From Ensifer adhaerens (GTDB taxonomy: Bacteria; Pseudomonadota; Alphaproteobacteria; Rhizobiales; Rhizobiaceae), in the NCBI RefSeq assembly GCF_000697965.2, contig NZ_CP015881.1, forward strand, positions 1,158,501-1,222,500: a DNA stretch of 64,000 nt, given 5' to 3'. Positions 36,926-45,288 of the stretch are shown here, in pieces. The notes below the pieces were generated by a model. The model did no database searches, was not told the origin of the DNA, and was given only the letters and a program-made list of their open reading frames with translations. Position numbers and translations under genes: made by a program. Within the stretch, counting starts at the first letter, position 1; every line of letters begins with the position of its first letter.

Positions 36926-38916
36926 CAATCCCCAAAGGCAGTCGTGCTCCTGCGCAGCACCGCAACGGCAATGGCGAGGATCGCTCGTCGAGGACCGTCG
37001 GCGCCGCGCCGTTCGTGGAGGAGGCGCTGCGATGGCTGCCAGATCATCCGTCCTCGGATGCGGGTCTGCCTGAGGTCGACCCGGCGCCGCATCCGCCGGA
37101 AAAACGAAACGGCAGCCGCCGAACCCTGCTGGTCGTCGATGACAACGCCGATATGCGCGACTACCTACGCCGCCTTCTCAGCGCGCAATACGATCTCAAG
37201 ATCGCCGGCAACGGCGAAGACGCGCTCGCCGCCGTCGGGTCGCAAAAGCCGGACCTGATCCTCACGGACATCATGATGCCAGGCTTCGATGGGATCGAAC
37301 TGCTCAGGCGCCTGCGCACGGACGCGCGTACCAACACCGTGCCGGTCATCGTTCTGTCGGCGCGAGCCGGTGAGGAGAGCCGTATCGAGGGCATGCAGGC
37401 GGGCGCCGACGACTACTTGATCAAGCCCTTCAGCGCACGCGAGCTTTTGGCCCGGATCGAGGCGCACCTGAAGATGTCGCAGTATCGCATGGAAGCCGCG
37501 GAGACCCTGCGCGCGAGCGAAGAGCGTTTCCGTGCTCTGGTCACCGCGAGTTCGGATATCGTCTACCGCATGGGTCCCGACTGGCACGAGATGCGGTTTC
37601 TGCAAGGCAAGGACTTCGTTGCCGACACGGACGAGCCAAGCGACAGTTGGCTCGAAACTTACATTCCGCCTGAAGACCAGACGCTGATGCTGATGCTCGC
37701 GCGCATCGGCGATGCCATCGACAACAAGGCCGCTTTCGAAATGGAGCACCGGGTCATTCGTCGCGACGGCGGCCTTGGATGGACCCATTCGCGCGCCATA
37801 CCGATGCTCGACAGCAACGGGGACATCGCCGAGTGGTTCGGTGCGGCGCGTGACATCACCGACCGCAAGCGGGCTGAAGAGACCCGGAAACGTCTGCTCA
37901 GCGAACTCAGCCATCGGGTCAAGAACATGCTCGCGTCGGTCCAGGCGATCGCGCAGCATACGTTGCGCTCGGCCAAGAACCCCGCCGACTTTGCCGCCAG
38001 CTTCAGCGGACGCCTGCAGTCAATGTCGCGCATGCACTCGCTTCTGACCCGAACGGCTTGGGAAGGGGCTGACCTCGGCGACATCATTCGCGATCAGCTC
38101 TTGTGGGGAACTGCCGACGAGCGTCGAGTCACGACCTCCGGTCCACCCGTGCGATTCGATGCGCAGACGGCAACGCATATGGCGATGGTCCTGCACGAAC
38201 TCGGGACCAACGCAGCAAAACACGGTGCGCTTTCCTTAAGCAATGGAACTGTGTCGATCGATTGGAACGTGAGCGGCAATGCGCTTTGTCTCAACTGGAC
38301 AGAACAGGGCGGACCACCACTCAAGACGCCGCTCAGTCCAGGCTTCGGCACCAGCCTGATCGAGAAGGTCGCGACGGGCGGCGGCGGAAGCGCCCGCCTG
38401 ACGACCGAGGCAGATGGCATGCGCTGGGAAGTGCGGCTGCCGCTCGAAGCCCATGTTCCGCCAAGTACCCTGTCGGACTTGGAGGAGCCTGTGAGAGAAA
38501 CGCCGGCGGCCAACGCCCCGGCCGCGTCGACGAAGCTGAAGGGAAAGCGAATATTGGTGGTTGAGGATGAAGCGCTGATCGCCTTCGAAATTGCCGCGAT
38601 TCTCGAGGAAGAGGATGCTGAGGTCGCCGGCCCGGCCGCGACACCCGGCGATGCGCTACGTCTGATCGACGAGATGACGCTGGATGCCGCGCTGCTCGAC
38701 GCCAATTTGCGCGGCCAACCGGTTGACGCGATCGCCGCTGCGTTGGCCGACAAGAAAGTCCCCTTCGTCTTCGTATCCGGCTACGGTCGCGAGGCTCTGC
38801 CCCCGGGCTTTGCCGACACCGCTCTGCTGGCAAAGCCGTTCAACCCTCGACAATTGCTCGAGGCCGCTGCCCTGCTCGTCGCCGAGCCCAAGTCCATCCT
38901 TCGTTTTCGGCACTGA
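36922..38916 (+). CDS. hybrid sensor kinase, C-terminal half: REC-PAS-HWE kinase-REC
   Basis: A 664-residue frame that may be translated on its own from the GTG at 36922 (GTGA overlap with the upstream stop). Domains in order: tail of the upstream HATPase with FVEEALRWLPDH; receiver with phosphoacceptor in LILTDIMMPGFDG (about 105-225); PAS (about 195-320); HWE/HisKA_2 kinase with ELSHRVKNMLASVQA and N-box HELGTNAAKHGAL; and a C-terminal receiver with LLDANLRG. HWE kinases feed general-stress or motility regulators in rhizobia. The first receiver has lost its in-cis HisKA kinase unless ribosomes frameshift. Confidence 0.85.
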   Translation: MTIPKGSRAPAQHRNGNGEDRSSRTVGAAPFVEEALRWLPDHPSSDAGLPEVDPAPHPPEKRNGSRRTLLVVDDNADMRDYLRRLLSAQYDLKIAGNGEDALAAVGSQKPDLILTDIMMPGFDGIELLRRLRTDARTNTVPVIVLSARAGEESRIEGMQAGADDYLIKPFSARELLARIEAHLKMSQYRMEAAETLRASEERFRALVTASSDIVYRMGPDWHEMRFLQGKDFVADTDEPSDSWLETYIPPEDQTLMLMLARIGDAIDNKAAFEMEHRVIRRDGGLGWTHSRAIPMLDSNGDIAEWFGAARDITDRKRAEETRKRLLSELSHRVKNMLASVQAIAQHTLRSAKNPADFAASFSGRLQSMSRMHSLLTRTAWEGADLGDIIRDQLLWGTADERRVTTSGPPVRFDAQTATHMAMVLHELGTNAAKHGALSLSNGTVSIDWNVSGNALCLNWTEQGGPPLKTPLSPGFGTSLIEKVATGGGGSARLTTEADGMRWEVRLPLEAHVPPSTLSDLEEPVRETPAANAPAASTKLKGKRILVVEDEALIAFEIAAILEEEDAEVAGPAATPGDALRLIDEMTLDAALLDANLRGQPVDAIAAALADKKVPFVFVSGYGREALPPGFADTALLAKPFNPRQLLEAAALLVAEPKSILRFRH

Positions 38917-39074
38917 GGGACCGCGCTTGATCGAGCCTTCTTTCCTTCGGAAACCGTTGCATTTCGGCTCGCTTGCGTTAGCTTTTCAGAACGCGCCGCA
39001 AAGCGGCGGCGGCCTTTCGCAACGTGTGGCCATCACCGATGCGGTTCCACTTCGGGTTCGTGGGAGCGATCAAT

Positions 39075-41120
39075 ATGCTGGTCGACAATAGTAGCGCGAA
39101 CGCCTCCGAACAGTCCAATCGCGAGAGCGAGGCGCGGTTCCGCGAGATCTTCGAAAACGCCGGCGTCGCGGTGTGGGAGCAAGACTTCTCCGCAGTCTGC
39201 GATCTGCTGGATCAGCTTCGCTCGGATGGCGTCGAGGATCTGCGCGCCCACCTGAAGGCTCACCCCAGCCGCCTGGACGAAGCAATCGCGCAGGTGCGTA
39301 TCGTCGACGTCAATCCTTTCACCGTGGAACTGTTCGAGGCCACCGAGAAGGACGAGTTGCTGCGTTCACTCTCGAACGTTTTTCTGCCGGAGACGACGCC
39401 GATCTTCCTAGAAGAACTGATGGCGCTCTGGCAGGGCCAGAGGCGCTTCGGCAGCGAAGCCGTCGTGCAGACGCTGCGCGGGCGGCGGCTGGATGTGGTC
39501 TTCACTGTCACGTTTGAAGGCGCACGCTGCGAACGCACCTATGTCAGCATCCTCGATATTTCCCAGCGCAAAGCCGCCGAGCGTCGCTTGCGGGCGGTCG
39601 ACCGGATAGCCAAGGCAATCGCCAGCAACCTTGATCTCGATCACATAGTTCAGACGGTGACCGACGCCGCCACCGAGCTTGCCGGGGCGAAGTTCGGCGC
39701 CTTCTTCTACAATCTCGCCGACCCGGACGGCGAGCGTTACACGCTTTACACCCTGTCAGGCGTACCGCGCGCGGCCTTCGAAAATTTCCAGTTGCCCCGC
39801 AACACCGCCGTGTTCGAGCCTACCTTTCGCGGTCTCGGCATCGTGCGCTCCGACGACATCCGAACCGACCCGCGCTACGGACAGTCCGCACCACATTTCG
39901 GCATGCCGGAGGGGCACCTGCCAGTGGCAAGCTACCTCGCGGTTCCCGTGGTTTCACGGTCCGGTGATGTTCACGGCGGGCTCTTCTTTGGCCATGATCT
40001 CCCTGGTGTCTTTACCGCCGAGACCGAGGCGACGGTTACCTCGATCGCCGCACATGCTGCGATCGCCATCGACAACGCCCATCTGCTCAAGGCAGCGGAA
40101 CATGAGCTGGCGATCCGCCGCGCGACGGAACGCGCGGCCCAGCAACTGGCGGCGATCGTCGAATCCTCGGAAGATGCGATCCTGTCGATAGATCTGGACG
40201 GCATCATCACCAGTTGGAACATCGGCGCCGAGCGCCTTTACGGCTACACGGTAGAAGAAGCGGTCGGCAGCCCGGTCACGCTGTTGATCCCGGAGGAACG
40301 CCTCGGCGAAGAACTGGAGATCCTGTCAAAGGTTCGTGCCGGCCAGCGCGTCGACCACTTCGAAACCTTCAGGCAGCGCAAGGATGGCGGGCTCATCCCG
40401 ATATCGCTGCGGATCTCGCCGATCCGCGACAATGCCGGCGAGGTCATCGGCGCGTCGAAGATTGCCCGCGACATCAGCGAGCGCCGGCAGGCCGAGCAGC
40501 AGAAGGACCTGCTGATCCAGGAGATGGCGCACCGGGTGAAGAACCTGTTCATGGTTTCGAGTAGCGTCGTGTCGCTGAGTGCCAAGGCCGCCGCATCCGC
40601 CGAAGAGCTGGCGTCTGCCGTCGTCGCGCGGTTAGGGTCGCTGGCGCGCGCACACGTGCTCACCTTGCCGACGCCCGATCGTGATGGCGCAAGCGAAGGC
40701 CGAGCGAACCTGCAGGCGCTGCTTTCGACATTGCTTTCGCCCTATGACGGCGAAACGCCACAGGGACTTCGCCGGGTCACGGCGCGAGGCTGCGATTTTG
40801 GCATCTCGCGCGCTGCGATTACCGGCTTTTCGCTGGTCGTGCACGAGTTCGCCACCAACGCCGCTAAGTACGGCGCCCTCTCGACCGCCACCGGTTCCCT
40901 CGACATCGAATGCATCGATCGCGGCGAGACCCTGGAACTCAAATGGACCGAACAGGGCGGGCCTCAGGTAACCCAGACCGAGACCGAGGGCTTCGGCACC
41001 AAGCTCGCCAAGCTGACGATCGAAAGGCAGTTCGGTGGCGAAATTCTCCGCCAGTGGCACTCGGAAGGCCTGATCATACGCCTGATCGTCCCCAAGGACC
41101 GCCTGCAGCCGCCGGAGTGA
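39075..41120 (+). CDS. PAS/GAF-containing HWE sensor histidine kinase
   Basis: A 681-residue soluble sensor. A PAS-like domain covers about 15-175 (ARFREIFENAGVAVWEQDF), a GAF domain about 190-345 (YLAVPVVSRSGDVHGGLFFG), a second PAS about 365-480 (ILSIDLDGIITSWN), and the HWE kinase from about 487 with EMAHRVKNLFMVSSS and HEFATNAAKYGALS. No transmembrane helix is seen. The ATG at 39075 with GGGAG eight bases upstream is preferred over 39024. It follows the split kinase by 158 bases. The signal is unknown. Confidence 0.9.
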   Translation: MLVDNSSANASEQSNRESEARFREIFENAGVAVWEQDFSAVCDLLDQLRSDGVEDLRAHLKAHPSRLDEAIAQVRIVDVNPFTVELFEATEKDELLRSLSNVFLPETTPIFLEELMALWQGQRRFGSEAVVQTLRGRRLDVVFTVTFEGARCERTYVSILDISQRKAAERRLRAVDRIAKAIASNLDLDHIVQTVTDAATELAGAKFGAFFYNLADPDGERYTLYTLSGVPRAAFENFQLPRNTAVFEPTFRGLGIVRSDDIRTDPRYGQSAPHFGMPEGHLPVASYLAVPVVSRSGDVHGGLFFGHDLPGVFTAETEATVTSIAAHAAIAIDNAHLLKAAEHELAIRRATERAAQQLAAIVESSEDAILSIDLDGIITSWNIGAERLYGYTVEEAVGSPVTLLIPEERLGEELEILSKVRAGQRVDHFETFRQRKDGGLIPISLRISPIRDNAGEVIGASKIARDISERRQAEQQKDLLIQEMAHRVKNLFMVSSSVVSLSAKAAASAEELASAVVARLGSLARAHVLTLPTPDRDGASEGRANLQALLSTLLSPYDGETPQGLRRVTARGCDFGISRAAITGFSLVVHEFATNAAKYGALSTATGSLDIECIDRGETLELKWTEQGGPQVTQTETEGFGTKLAKLTIERQFGGEILRQWHSEGLIIRLIVPKDRLQPPE

Positions 41121-41126
41121 GGAGCG

Positions 41127-41260
41127 CCTTTCAGGCGGCAAGCGCCATCGACGGCCGTGTGCACGTCATTCCGGCTTGCGGCCACTACGTTCCACTGGAG
41201 CGGCCGTCGGCGCTGAATGCCATCCTTGCGGGCGTGACCGGCTCTTTTGCCCTTGCCTGA
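41127..41260 (+). pseudogene. 3' remnant of an alpha/beta-hydrolase gene
   Basis: An open frame ending at the TGA at 41258 reads VHVIPACGHYVPLERPSALN, the catalytic-histidine region and C-terminus of alpha/beta hydrolases. Nothing upstream belongs to such a gene because the kinase ends at 41120. The 5' part has been deleted. Function is lost. Confidence 0.65.
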
Positions 41261-41280
41261 TCTGCGTTATCTTTTCCTGG

Positions 41281-41346
41281 CGGATTAAACGCCAAAAAGC
41301 CCGCCGGATTTCTCCAGGCGGGCTTTTTTGTGATTTGGTTGCGGGG
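41281..41346. repeat. direct repeat copy 1: terminator hairpin plus tRNA-fMet 3' end
   Basis: A 66-base unit starting CGGATTAAACGCC, containing a GC-rich hairpin, and ending TGATTTGGTTGCGGGG. It recurs with a few differences at 44070-44134. The last 11 bases (TGGTTGCGGGG) equal the complement of the 3' end of the tRNA-fMet at 61136. Here the match extends a little further into CAGGAT. It looks like the 3' end and terminator of a lost minus-strand tRNA-fMet. Confidence 0.7.
41294..41329. terminator. intrinsic terminator, usable on both strands
   Basis: AAAAAGCCCGCC pairs with GGCGGGCTTTTTT across a short loop, with T-runs on either strand. On the plus strand it closes transcription from the kinase at 39075. 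On the minus strand it would sit just past a tRNA 3' end. Confidence 0.85.
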
Positions 41347-41357
41347 CAGGATCTAAT

Positions 41358-41383
41358 CTTCACTTGCTCCCGAGCAAGTGAAG
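41358..41383. promoter_or_regulatory. perfect 12-bp-arm palindrome
   Basis: CTTCACTTGCTC (41358-41369) and GAGCAAGTGAAG (41372-41383) are exact inverted repeats separated by CC. No T-run follows. It could be an operator for a dimeric regulator, or an end of a lost mobile element. No intact gene is near enough to name a partner. Confidence 0.5.
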
Positions 41384-41541
41384 CCGACGTCGATCATAAC
41401 TTGCAATCGACGCCAGCAAAGATGGTGGCGGGAGGGCACAACCATCGTTACTGGCGATCGAGTGGTGGCGGACATTTGCGTGTCGACGTGGCACCACACG
41501 CGCAGGAAGCGGCACCCGAAGGATGCAGTTTTCTTTCAGGC

Positions 41542-42086
41542 TTATTCCGAGCAGCTGTGTAGGCATTTATGATGAGCCTCGTCGCCAAATCCAATCACGC
41601 ATGGCATGAACTGATTATTGGGTCCCTCACTTCTCACAGCCAAGTGGTCGTTGTTCGACACAAGGTAGGCCAACGGGCGCATCAGCTTGAACGGGAAATG
41701 CACGGGTGGCGATTGCAGACTGGCAATTACCAACGGCCGGCCTGCGTTCCGCGTGGCTGCCTCGATTAGCCACACCGTAAGTTCGTCGTTGTCCACACTG
41801 TCGGGAGCCAGACGAAGGACACGTTTGCCCTTTTCAATCCGCTCCACGGCCCCCCAGCTTGGATGACCAAATTGGTCATTCGACACGTGCCTTCGCGCTC
41901 GCCGTAGATTTCGCTCATGCGCCGGTGGACTTCTGCTGACGTGCAATCGCTTTGAAGGGCAGATAAGCGCCCGTTCCGTTCGGCAACCTTGCCGAAGAAG
42001 GGAATAAGTGGCAACGGCCATACCTGTTGGTTTTCACGCGGAACTGAGCCGGTTAGGCGCCTAATTTCCATTGAGGATTGAGCCAT
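41542..42086 (-). pseudogene. frameshifted hypothetical gene
   Basis: Two overlapping minus frames join into one plausible protein. The first (from 42086) reads LPLIPFFGKVAERNGRLSAL then SEIYGEREGTCRMTN. The second (to 41542) reads SWGAVERIEKGKRVLRLAP, then TVWLIEAATRNAG and PLAYLVSNNDHLAVRSEGPN. The switch falls near 41860. The combined product looks like a winged-helix-type conserved hypothetical protein, but I do not recognise the family. It is probably non-functional. Confidence 0.45.
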
Positions 42087-42110
42087 GTGAACCTTCCCTC
42101 AACGCGGAGA

Positions 42111-42290
42111 GCCACGAGGGCAACGGAGTCCACCAACCTCAGCTTCAGCGAATGGGCCACGGTCTTCGGTGACGCCAAGATAACCGCTTTGCTCGACCGC
42201 CTGACCACCGTCGCCATATCATGGAAGCCGCAAAACGACAGCTTCCGCTTCAAGGCTAGGTCGGCCGCCGCCGCACAGAAAAGAGGAAAA
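42111..42290 (+). pseudogene. IS21 istB C-terminal remnant
   Basis: The frame reads NLSFSEWATVFGDAKITALL then DRLT, and NDSFRFKARSAAAAQKRGKK, matching the C-terminus of IstB ATPases. The piece between appears shifted by +1 and back, since HIMEA is found in another frame. No ATPase core, istA or ends are present. It is an IS21-family fossil. Confidence 0.6.
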
Positions 42291-42480
42291 AAGCTCAGTT
42301 CCGCGTGGAAACCGACCGGCTTATCCTTACCTTTCATAAGAAGACGTTCACCGGCTGGGTGATCCCAAGCTCGACCCGCGGTATGAAGCGGTGCGTGTGT
42401 TTGCTGCGGAAGTCATCTGATTGATCCTTCGCGGTGAGATATTCCTCTTCTTGATTCATCGATATTCTATTCTGCTTGGC

Positions 42481-42984
42481 TCACGCCTCGGCCAGCGACG
42501 CCGCGACATCGGCAATCGAGCGGAAGAGGACAAGTGGATCGTCCTTCGACGGCAAGAAGCCACGCCGTTGCCAGAAACCGGCAGCTTCATCATCCACGGC
42601 ATTGACCATCAGCGCTCGCCCGCCCACCAGACCGGCCGCCTGGACGCAACGCTGCAGCGCGTGTTTGACGAGACCCGTCCCAATCCCCTGCCCCGCCCAT
42701 CCGGTATCGGTGGCAAGCTGGCCAAGAAGAAGGCACGGAACCGGATTGGGCGGCTGGCCTGTGCGAATCGAGCGCGGCATGACCGACGGCACCACGGCCG
42801 TCGGCGCCAGACCATAATAGCCGACGACGCGCCCCGCCTCATGGACGACCAAAATGGCGGTGAAGCCCTTCTGCTGATTGGAAAGCGCGCGCGTCTTCAG
42901 CCAGTGATCGAGCGTCGGCTTGCCGCAAGAGAATTCAGACACATCATGCGCGGCGGTAAGCGGTTCGGGAGTGGATAACGCCAC
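42481..42984 (-). CDS. TacT-type GNAT toxin
   Basis: A 167-residue acetyltransferase of the TacT/AtaT class. The N-terminus has HDVSEFSCGKPTLDHWLK, the acetyl-CoA loop is GQLATDTGWAGQGIGTGLV near residue 88, and FWQRRGFLP lies near the C-terminus. Such toxins acetylate the amino group of charged tRNAs and stop translation. It starts three bases after the upstream DUF1778 gene, the standard antitoxin-toxin order. All key regions look intact, so the module should be active. Confidence 0.9.
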   Translation of the reverse strand: MALSTPEPLTAAHDVSEFSCGKPTLDHWLKTRALSNQQKGFTAILVVHEAGRVVGYYGLAPTAVVPSVMPRSIRTGQPPNPVPCLLLGQLATDTGWAGQGIGTGLVKHALQRCVQAAGLVGGRALMVNAVDDEAAGFWQRRGFLPSKDDPLVLFRSIADVAASLAEA

Positions 42985-42987
42985 GAC

Positions 42988-43287
42988 TTACCGCTTCGGC
43001 TCGTAGCCGGCTTCCCATGGTGCGGGCCGTTTCGCCAACTCGACCATTTCGGGAGCAGGCGCTGCCGGGGCGGCGAGAACCTCCATGAACGCATCGAAGC
43101 CTTCCGGGCTCATACGGATCAGGCTTTGCTCCATCACGACCTCCTCGGCCGCGCGCACGGCGGCATCGCGCACGAAGTCGGTGCGCGAGCGGCCGCGCAG
43201 CGACGCCGCACGATCGATCATCGCGACATCCGCTTCCGGCAGTCGCATCGAGATGGGGTGTTCCTTGCGTTCCGCTGTGGTGGCCAT
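42988..43287 (-). CDS. DUF1778 (TacA-type) antitoxin
   Basis: A 99-residue protein. The N-terminal ribbon-helix-helix (ERKEHPISMRLPEADVAMID) binds DNA. SRTDFVRDAAVRAAEEV follows, and a proline-rich C-terminal tail should wrap the toxin. The ATG at 43287 has AAAGGAG eight bases upstream. A palindrome 32 bases upstream of the start is the likely autoregulatory operator. It forms an operon with the toxin at 42481. Confidence 0.9.
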   Translation of the reverse strand: MATTAERKEHPISMRLPEADVAMIDRAASLRGRSRTDFVRDAAVRAAEEVVMEQSLIRMSPEGFDAFMEVLAAPAAPAPEMVELAKRPAPWEAGYEPKR

Positions 43288-43318
43288 GAGTCGTCTCCTT
43301 TGAAGGCAAGATAGTGGA

Positions 43319-43341
43319 TTGTATTGTAATTAGCAATACAA
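43319..43341. promoter_or_regulatory. palindromic operator of the TacAT-like operon
   Basis: TTGTATTG (43319-43326) and CAATACAA (43334-43341) are exact inverted repeats around TAATTAG. The site lies just upstream of the antitoxin start, in the promoter region. RHH antitoxins bind such inverted repeats to repress their own operon, so this is the expected target. Confidence 0.65.
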
Positions 43342-43427
43342 TAGTATCATCCCCATGTTGAGCGATCACGAAACAGCGGCGTCGACACGACCGACCATCG
43401 GTTCGGGCGCGCGTAGGTTATTTCGCT

Positions 43428-43640
43428 ATGCCCTCGCGCGCGGCTGTGATCAGTGATCATGGCACGGAGTTCACTTCGAACGCCATGCTGGCCTGGAGCG
43501 AAGAGAAAGGCGTCGCCTGGCACTTCATCGCTCCCGGCAAGCCCATGCAAACCGGCATCTGTGAAGCCTTTAATTCAAAGATGAGGGACGAACTCCTGAA
43601 CGAGACACTGTTTTTCGGCCTCGATCACCGCACGGCCATC
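43428..43640 (+). pseudogene. IS3-family transposase fragment (integrase core)
   Basis: The frame reads [20 protein letters not shown] and [20 protein letters not shown], containing the second D and the E region of an IS3 DDE integrase core. It lacks the N-terminal half and the end after DHRTAIR. It is unrelated in detail to the intact IS3 element at 59528. Confidence 0.75.
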
Positions 43641-43693
43641 CGCACCGTCTTATTGACGTCAATAAAGACAGTCAGTGCCACCGCAAGGGACGG

Positions 43694-43927
43694 CTATTGC
43701 GGCGGCCGCGTAAACAACTTCCGGAACAACGCTTCTGAATGCTCCAAACCTTCATCGGTGAGGATCAAAGACTTCGACTTGTTGACCGGGTCGCCGATCA
43801 TGCCCTTCTTGTGAAGCCGATCCGTTGCTGCCCAGTCGAATCCCTTCCAGGCGCACCGCTCGTTATGCAGCGTCAGCCATAACAGCGCCAAAACGGCATC
43901 GTCGATCTTGTCCTCGTCGATCTCCAT
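43694..43927 (-). CDS. DUF6429 family small protein
   Basis: A 77-residue acidic/aromatic protein starting [20 protein letters not shown], with [20 protein letters not shown] and a [14 protein letters not shown] tail. It resembles a helix-turn-helix-like family (DUF6429) common in rhizobial genomes, often near IS elements. Length is normal. Its role is unknown. It abuts the IS3 fragment on the other strand. Confidence 0.7.
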   Translation of the reverse strand: MEIDEDKIDDAVLALLWLTLHNERCAWKGFDWAATDRLHKKGMIGDPVNKSKSLILTDEGLEHSEALFRKLFTRPPQ

Positions 43928-44069
43928 GAACCCACATTACCACGCGCGCCGGCCAAAATCCTGCGGCCCTGCTCGGATGGATACGATACGCTGCCCGTCC
44001 CGCCCATTGCAGCCGCAAACGGATGAGTGGCTGGGGTCACAGCAGGACAACAGGTCGCCCCTGTGTGTG

Positions 44070-44134
44070 CGGATTAAACGCCAAAAGCCCGCCGGATTTC
44101 TCCATGCGGGCTTTCTTTTGATTTGGTTGCGGGG
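44070..44134. repeat. direct repeat copy 2: terminator hairpin plus tRNA-fMet 3' end
   Basis: The second copy of the 41281 unit, with one A fewer before the hairpin, one change in the loop and a few in the T-tract. It again ends in TGGTTGCGGGG, after which the similarity to tRNA-fMet stops. The two copies enclose 2.7 kb of remnants and the toxin-antitoxin pair, in the same orientation. Confidence 0.7.
44083..44119. terminator. intrinsic terminator within repeat copy 2
   Basis: AAAGCCCGC pairs with GCGGGCTTT, followed by CTTTT on the plus strand and AAAA before it for the minus strand. It is the counterpart of the hairpin at 41294. Confidence 0.7.
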
Positions 44135-44159
44135 TCACCGCTTCAATCGGAGGACCAGG

Positions 44160-44420
44160 ATGGACAAGAGTTCTCGCGCAGTAGAAGATTTGCAGGGTTT
44201 GGCGGCAGTGACACGCCGCTTTCCGTCACGATCGCTGGAAATCAGGAGGCTGCTGCTCAGGGACGAGAACTTTCGCGGGATCTGCGCCGACCTGGCGGCA
44301 GTCGAAGACGCCCTTGCGTGCGTTGACAGACTACCTCTCCATCTGCGTGACGAACGTCGAGCCGAGTTCGAAGGCATGATTGAAAGCCTGGCTTCAGAGA
44401 TTGAGCAAAGCTTGCGATAG
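44160..44420 (+). CDS. hypothetical protein, 86 residues
   Basis: A strong GGAGG lies six bases before the ATG at 44160. The product is mostly helical and charged, with RRFPSRSLEIRRLLLRDENF and a C-terminal amphipathic helix ending EIEQSLR. No transmembrane segment or known domain. It follows repeat copy 2 directly. I do not recognise the family, but the ribosome-binding site and composition support a real gene. Confidence 0.6.
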   Translation: MDKSSRAVEDLQGLAAVTRRFPSRSLEIRRLLLRDENFRGICADLAAVEDALACVDRLPLHLRDERRAEFEGMIESLASEIEQSLR

Positions 44421-44465
44421 CTGCAAGGCCAAGCTGACCGGCCGACGGGAACGCGAGGACCGCAA

Positions 44466-44837
44466 ATGACCAGCATCAGCGGCGGCATTACCGGCACCGG
44501 ACCATATTGGACACAGCCCCAGCCCATCTACCAGATTGAGCTGCATCCCTCGCTGCTTCGAGAGATCGAAGGGCGCAATGATAGCGGTGCATTCAAGGGC
44601 TACCTGGTGCAAATCTTCGACGACGTATCGTCCCCGCCGTCAGGGATTCTGGAAATCGCTCTGAACCCCAACGCAAAATGCGCTTGCGCAATCTATGAGG
44701 CCAAACGCTTGAGCCGGCCGCTGTCACGCCGATCATCCAACGCAGCGACAAAGCCAATCTGGTTTGAGGCAAGGACCCCGCAGCAGGCCGCAAACATTTT
44801 CTACCAGGCGATAGTCGACCAGGCTCATGACATCTAG
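44466..44837 (+). CDS. hypothetical protein, 123 residues
   Basis: An ATG at 44466 with GAGGA about eight bases upstream. The protein starts MTSISGGITGTGPYWTQPQP, then has a region with YLVQIFDDVSSPPSGILEIA, and ends IFYQAIVDQAHDI. No signal peptide, membrane helix or known motif. It lies 45 bases after the 86-residue gene and may be co-transcribed with it. Function unknown. Confidence 0.55.
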   Translation: MTSISGGITGTGPYWTQPQPIYQIELHPSLLREIEGRNDSGAFKGYLVQIFDDVSSPPSGILEIALNPNAKCACAIYEAKRLSRPLSRRSSNAATKPIWFEARTPQQAANIFYQAIVDQAHDI

Positions 44838-45075
44838 CTTCGCTCGGTTTGAATGAGGCCGCAGACGCGCTCCATCTCTTTGTTTCCAAGCATTTCCCGA
44901 GGGAACCCCGCTTCGCACGTCTCCTGAAAATGCGCGCTATGCTGCGCCCGCCGCCCGTGACGGCAAGACTGTCGGAGACGAGCTGGCCGACCTTGAGACT
45001 TTCCGGAACGACCGTTGTCGACGTCCGGACTGCTGCCCCAGATCGGCCAGATCTGCCGAGCGGCCATACGCCCTT

Positions 45076-45288
45076 CTAGCAATTATAGACACCGGTGGCA
45101 CAACGTCGGGTCGTGCGCCGCGCGGCCCCGGCCACGCTGACCGGGGTGAGCGGCCGGCCGACTTTGGCAACGGCATCCGAAGTGAAGGTTGGGATCGCCA
45201 GCATTGGCGCCTCCTTCGCCAGATCGCCGACACCAAGTAAGGCTGCCCAAACAAGACAGATGATTCCTGCGCGCTTAAGGACGGTCAT
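45076..45288 (-). CDS. small secreted protein with RPLTPVSVAG motif
   Basis: A 70-residue protein with a hydrophobic N-terminal export helix (about 7-21) and a conserved-looking C-terminal block, VGRPLTPVSVAGAARRTTRR followed by CATGVYNC with two cysteines. Similar tiny secreted proteins are frequent in rhizobia. Its ATG overlaps the stop of the OmpA-family gene (ATGA), so the two are translationally coupled and probably act together in the envelope. The function is unknown. Confidence 0.65.
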   Translation of the reverse strand: MTVLKRAGIICLVWAALLGVGDLAKEAPMLAIPTFTSDAVAKVGRPLTPVSVAGAARRTTRRCATGVYNC

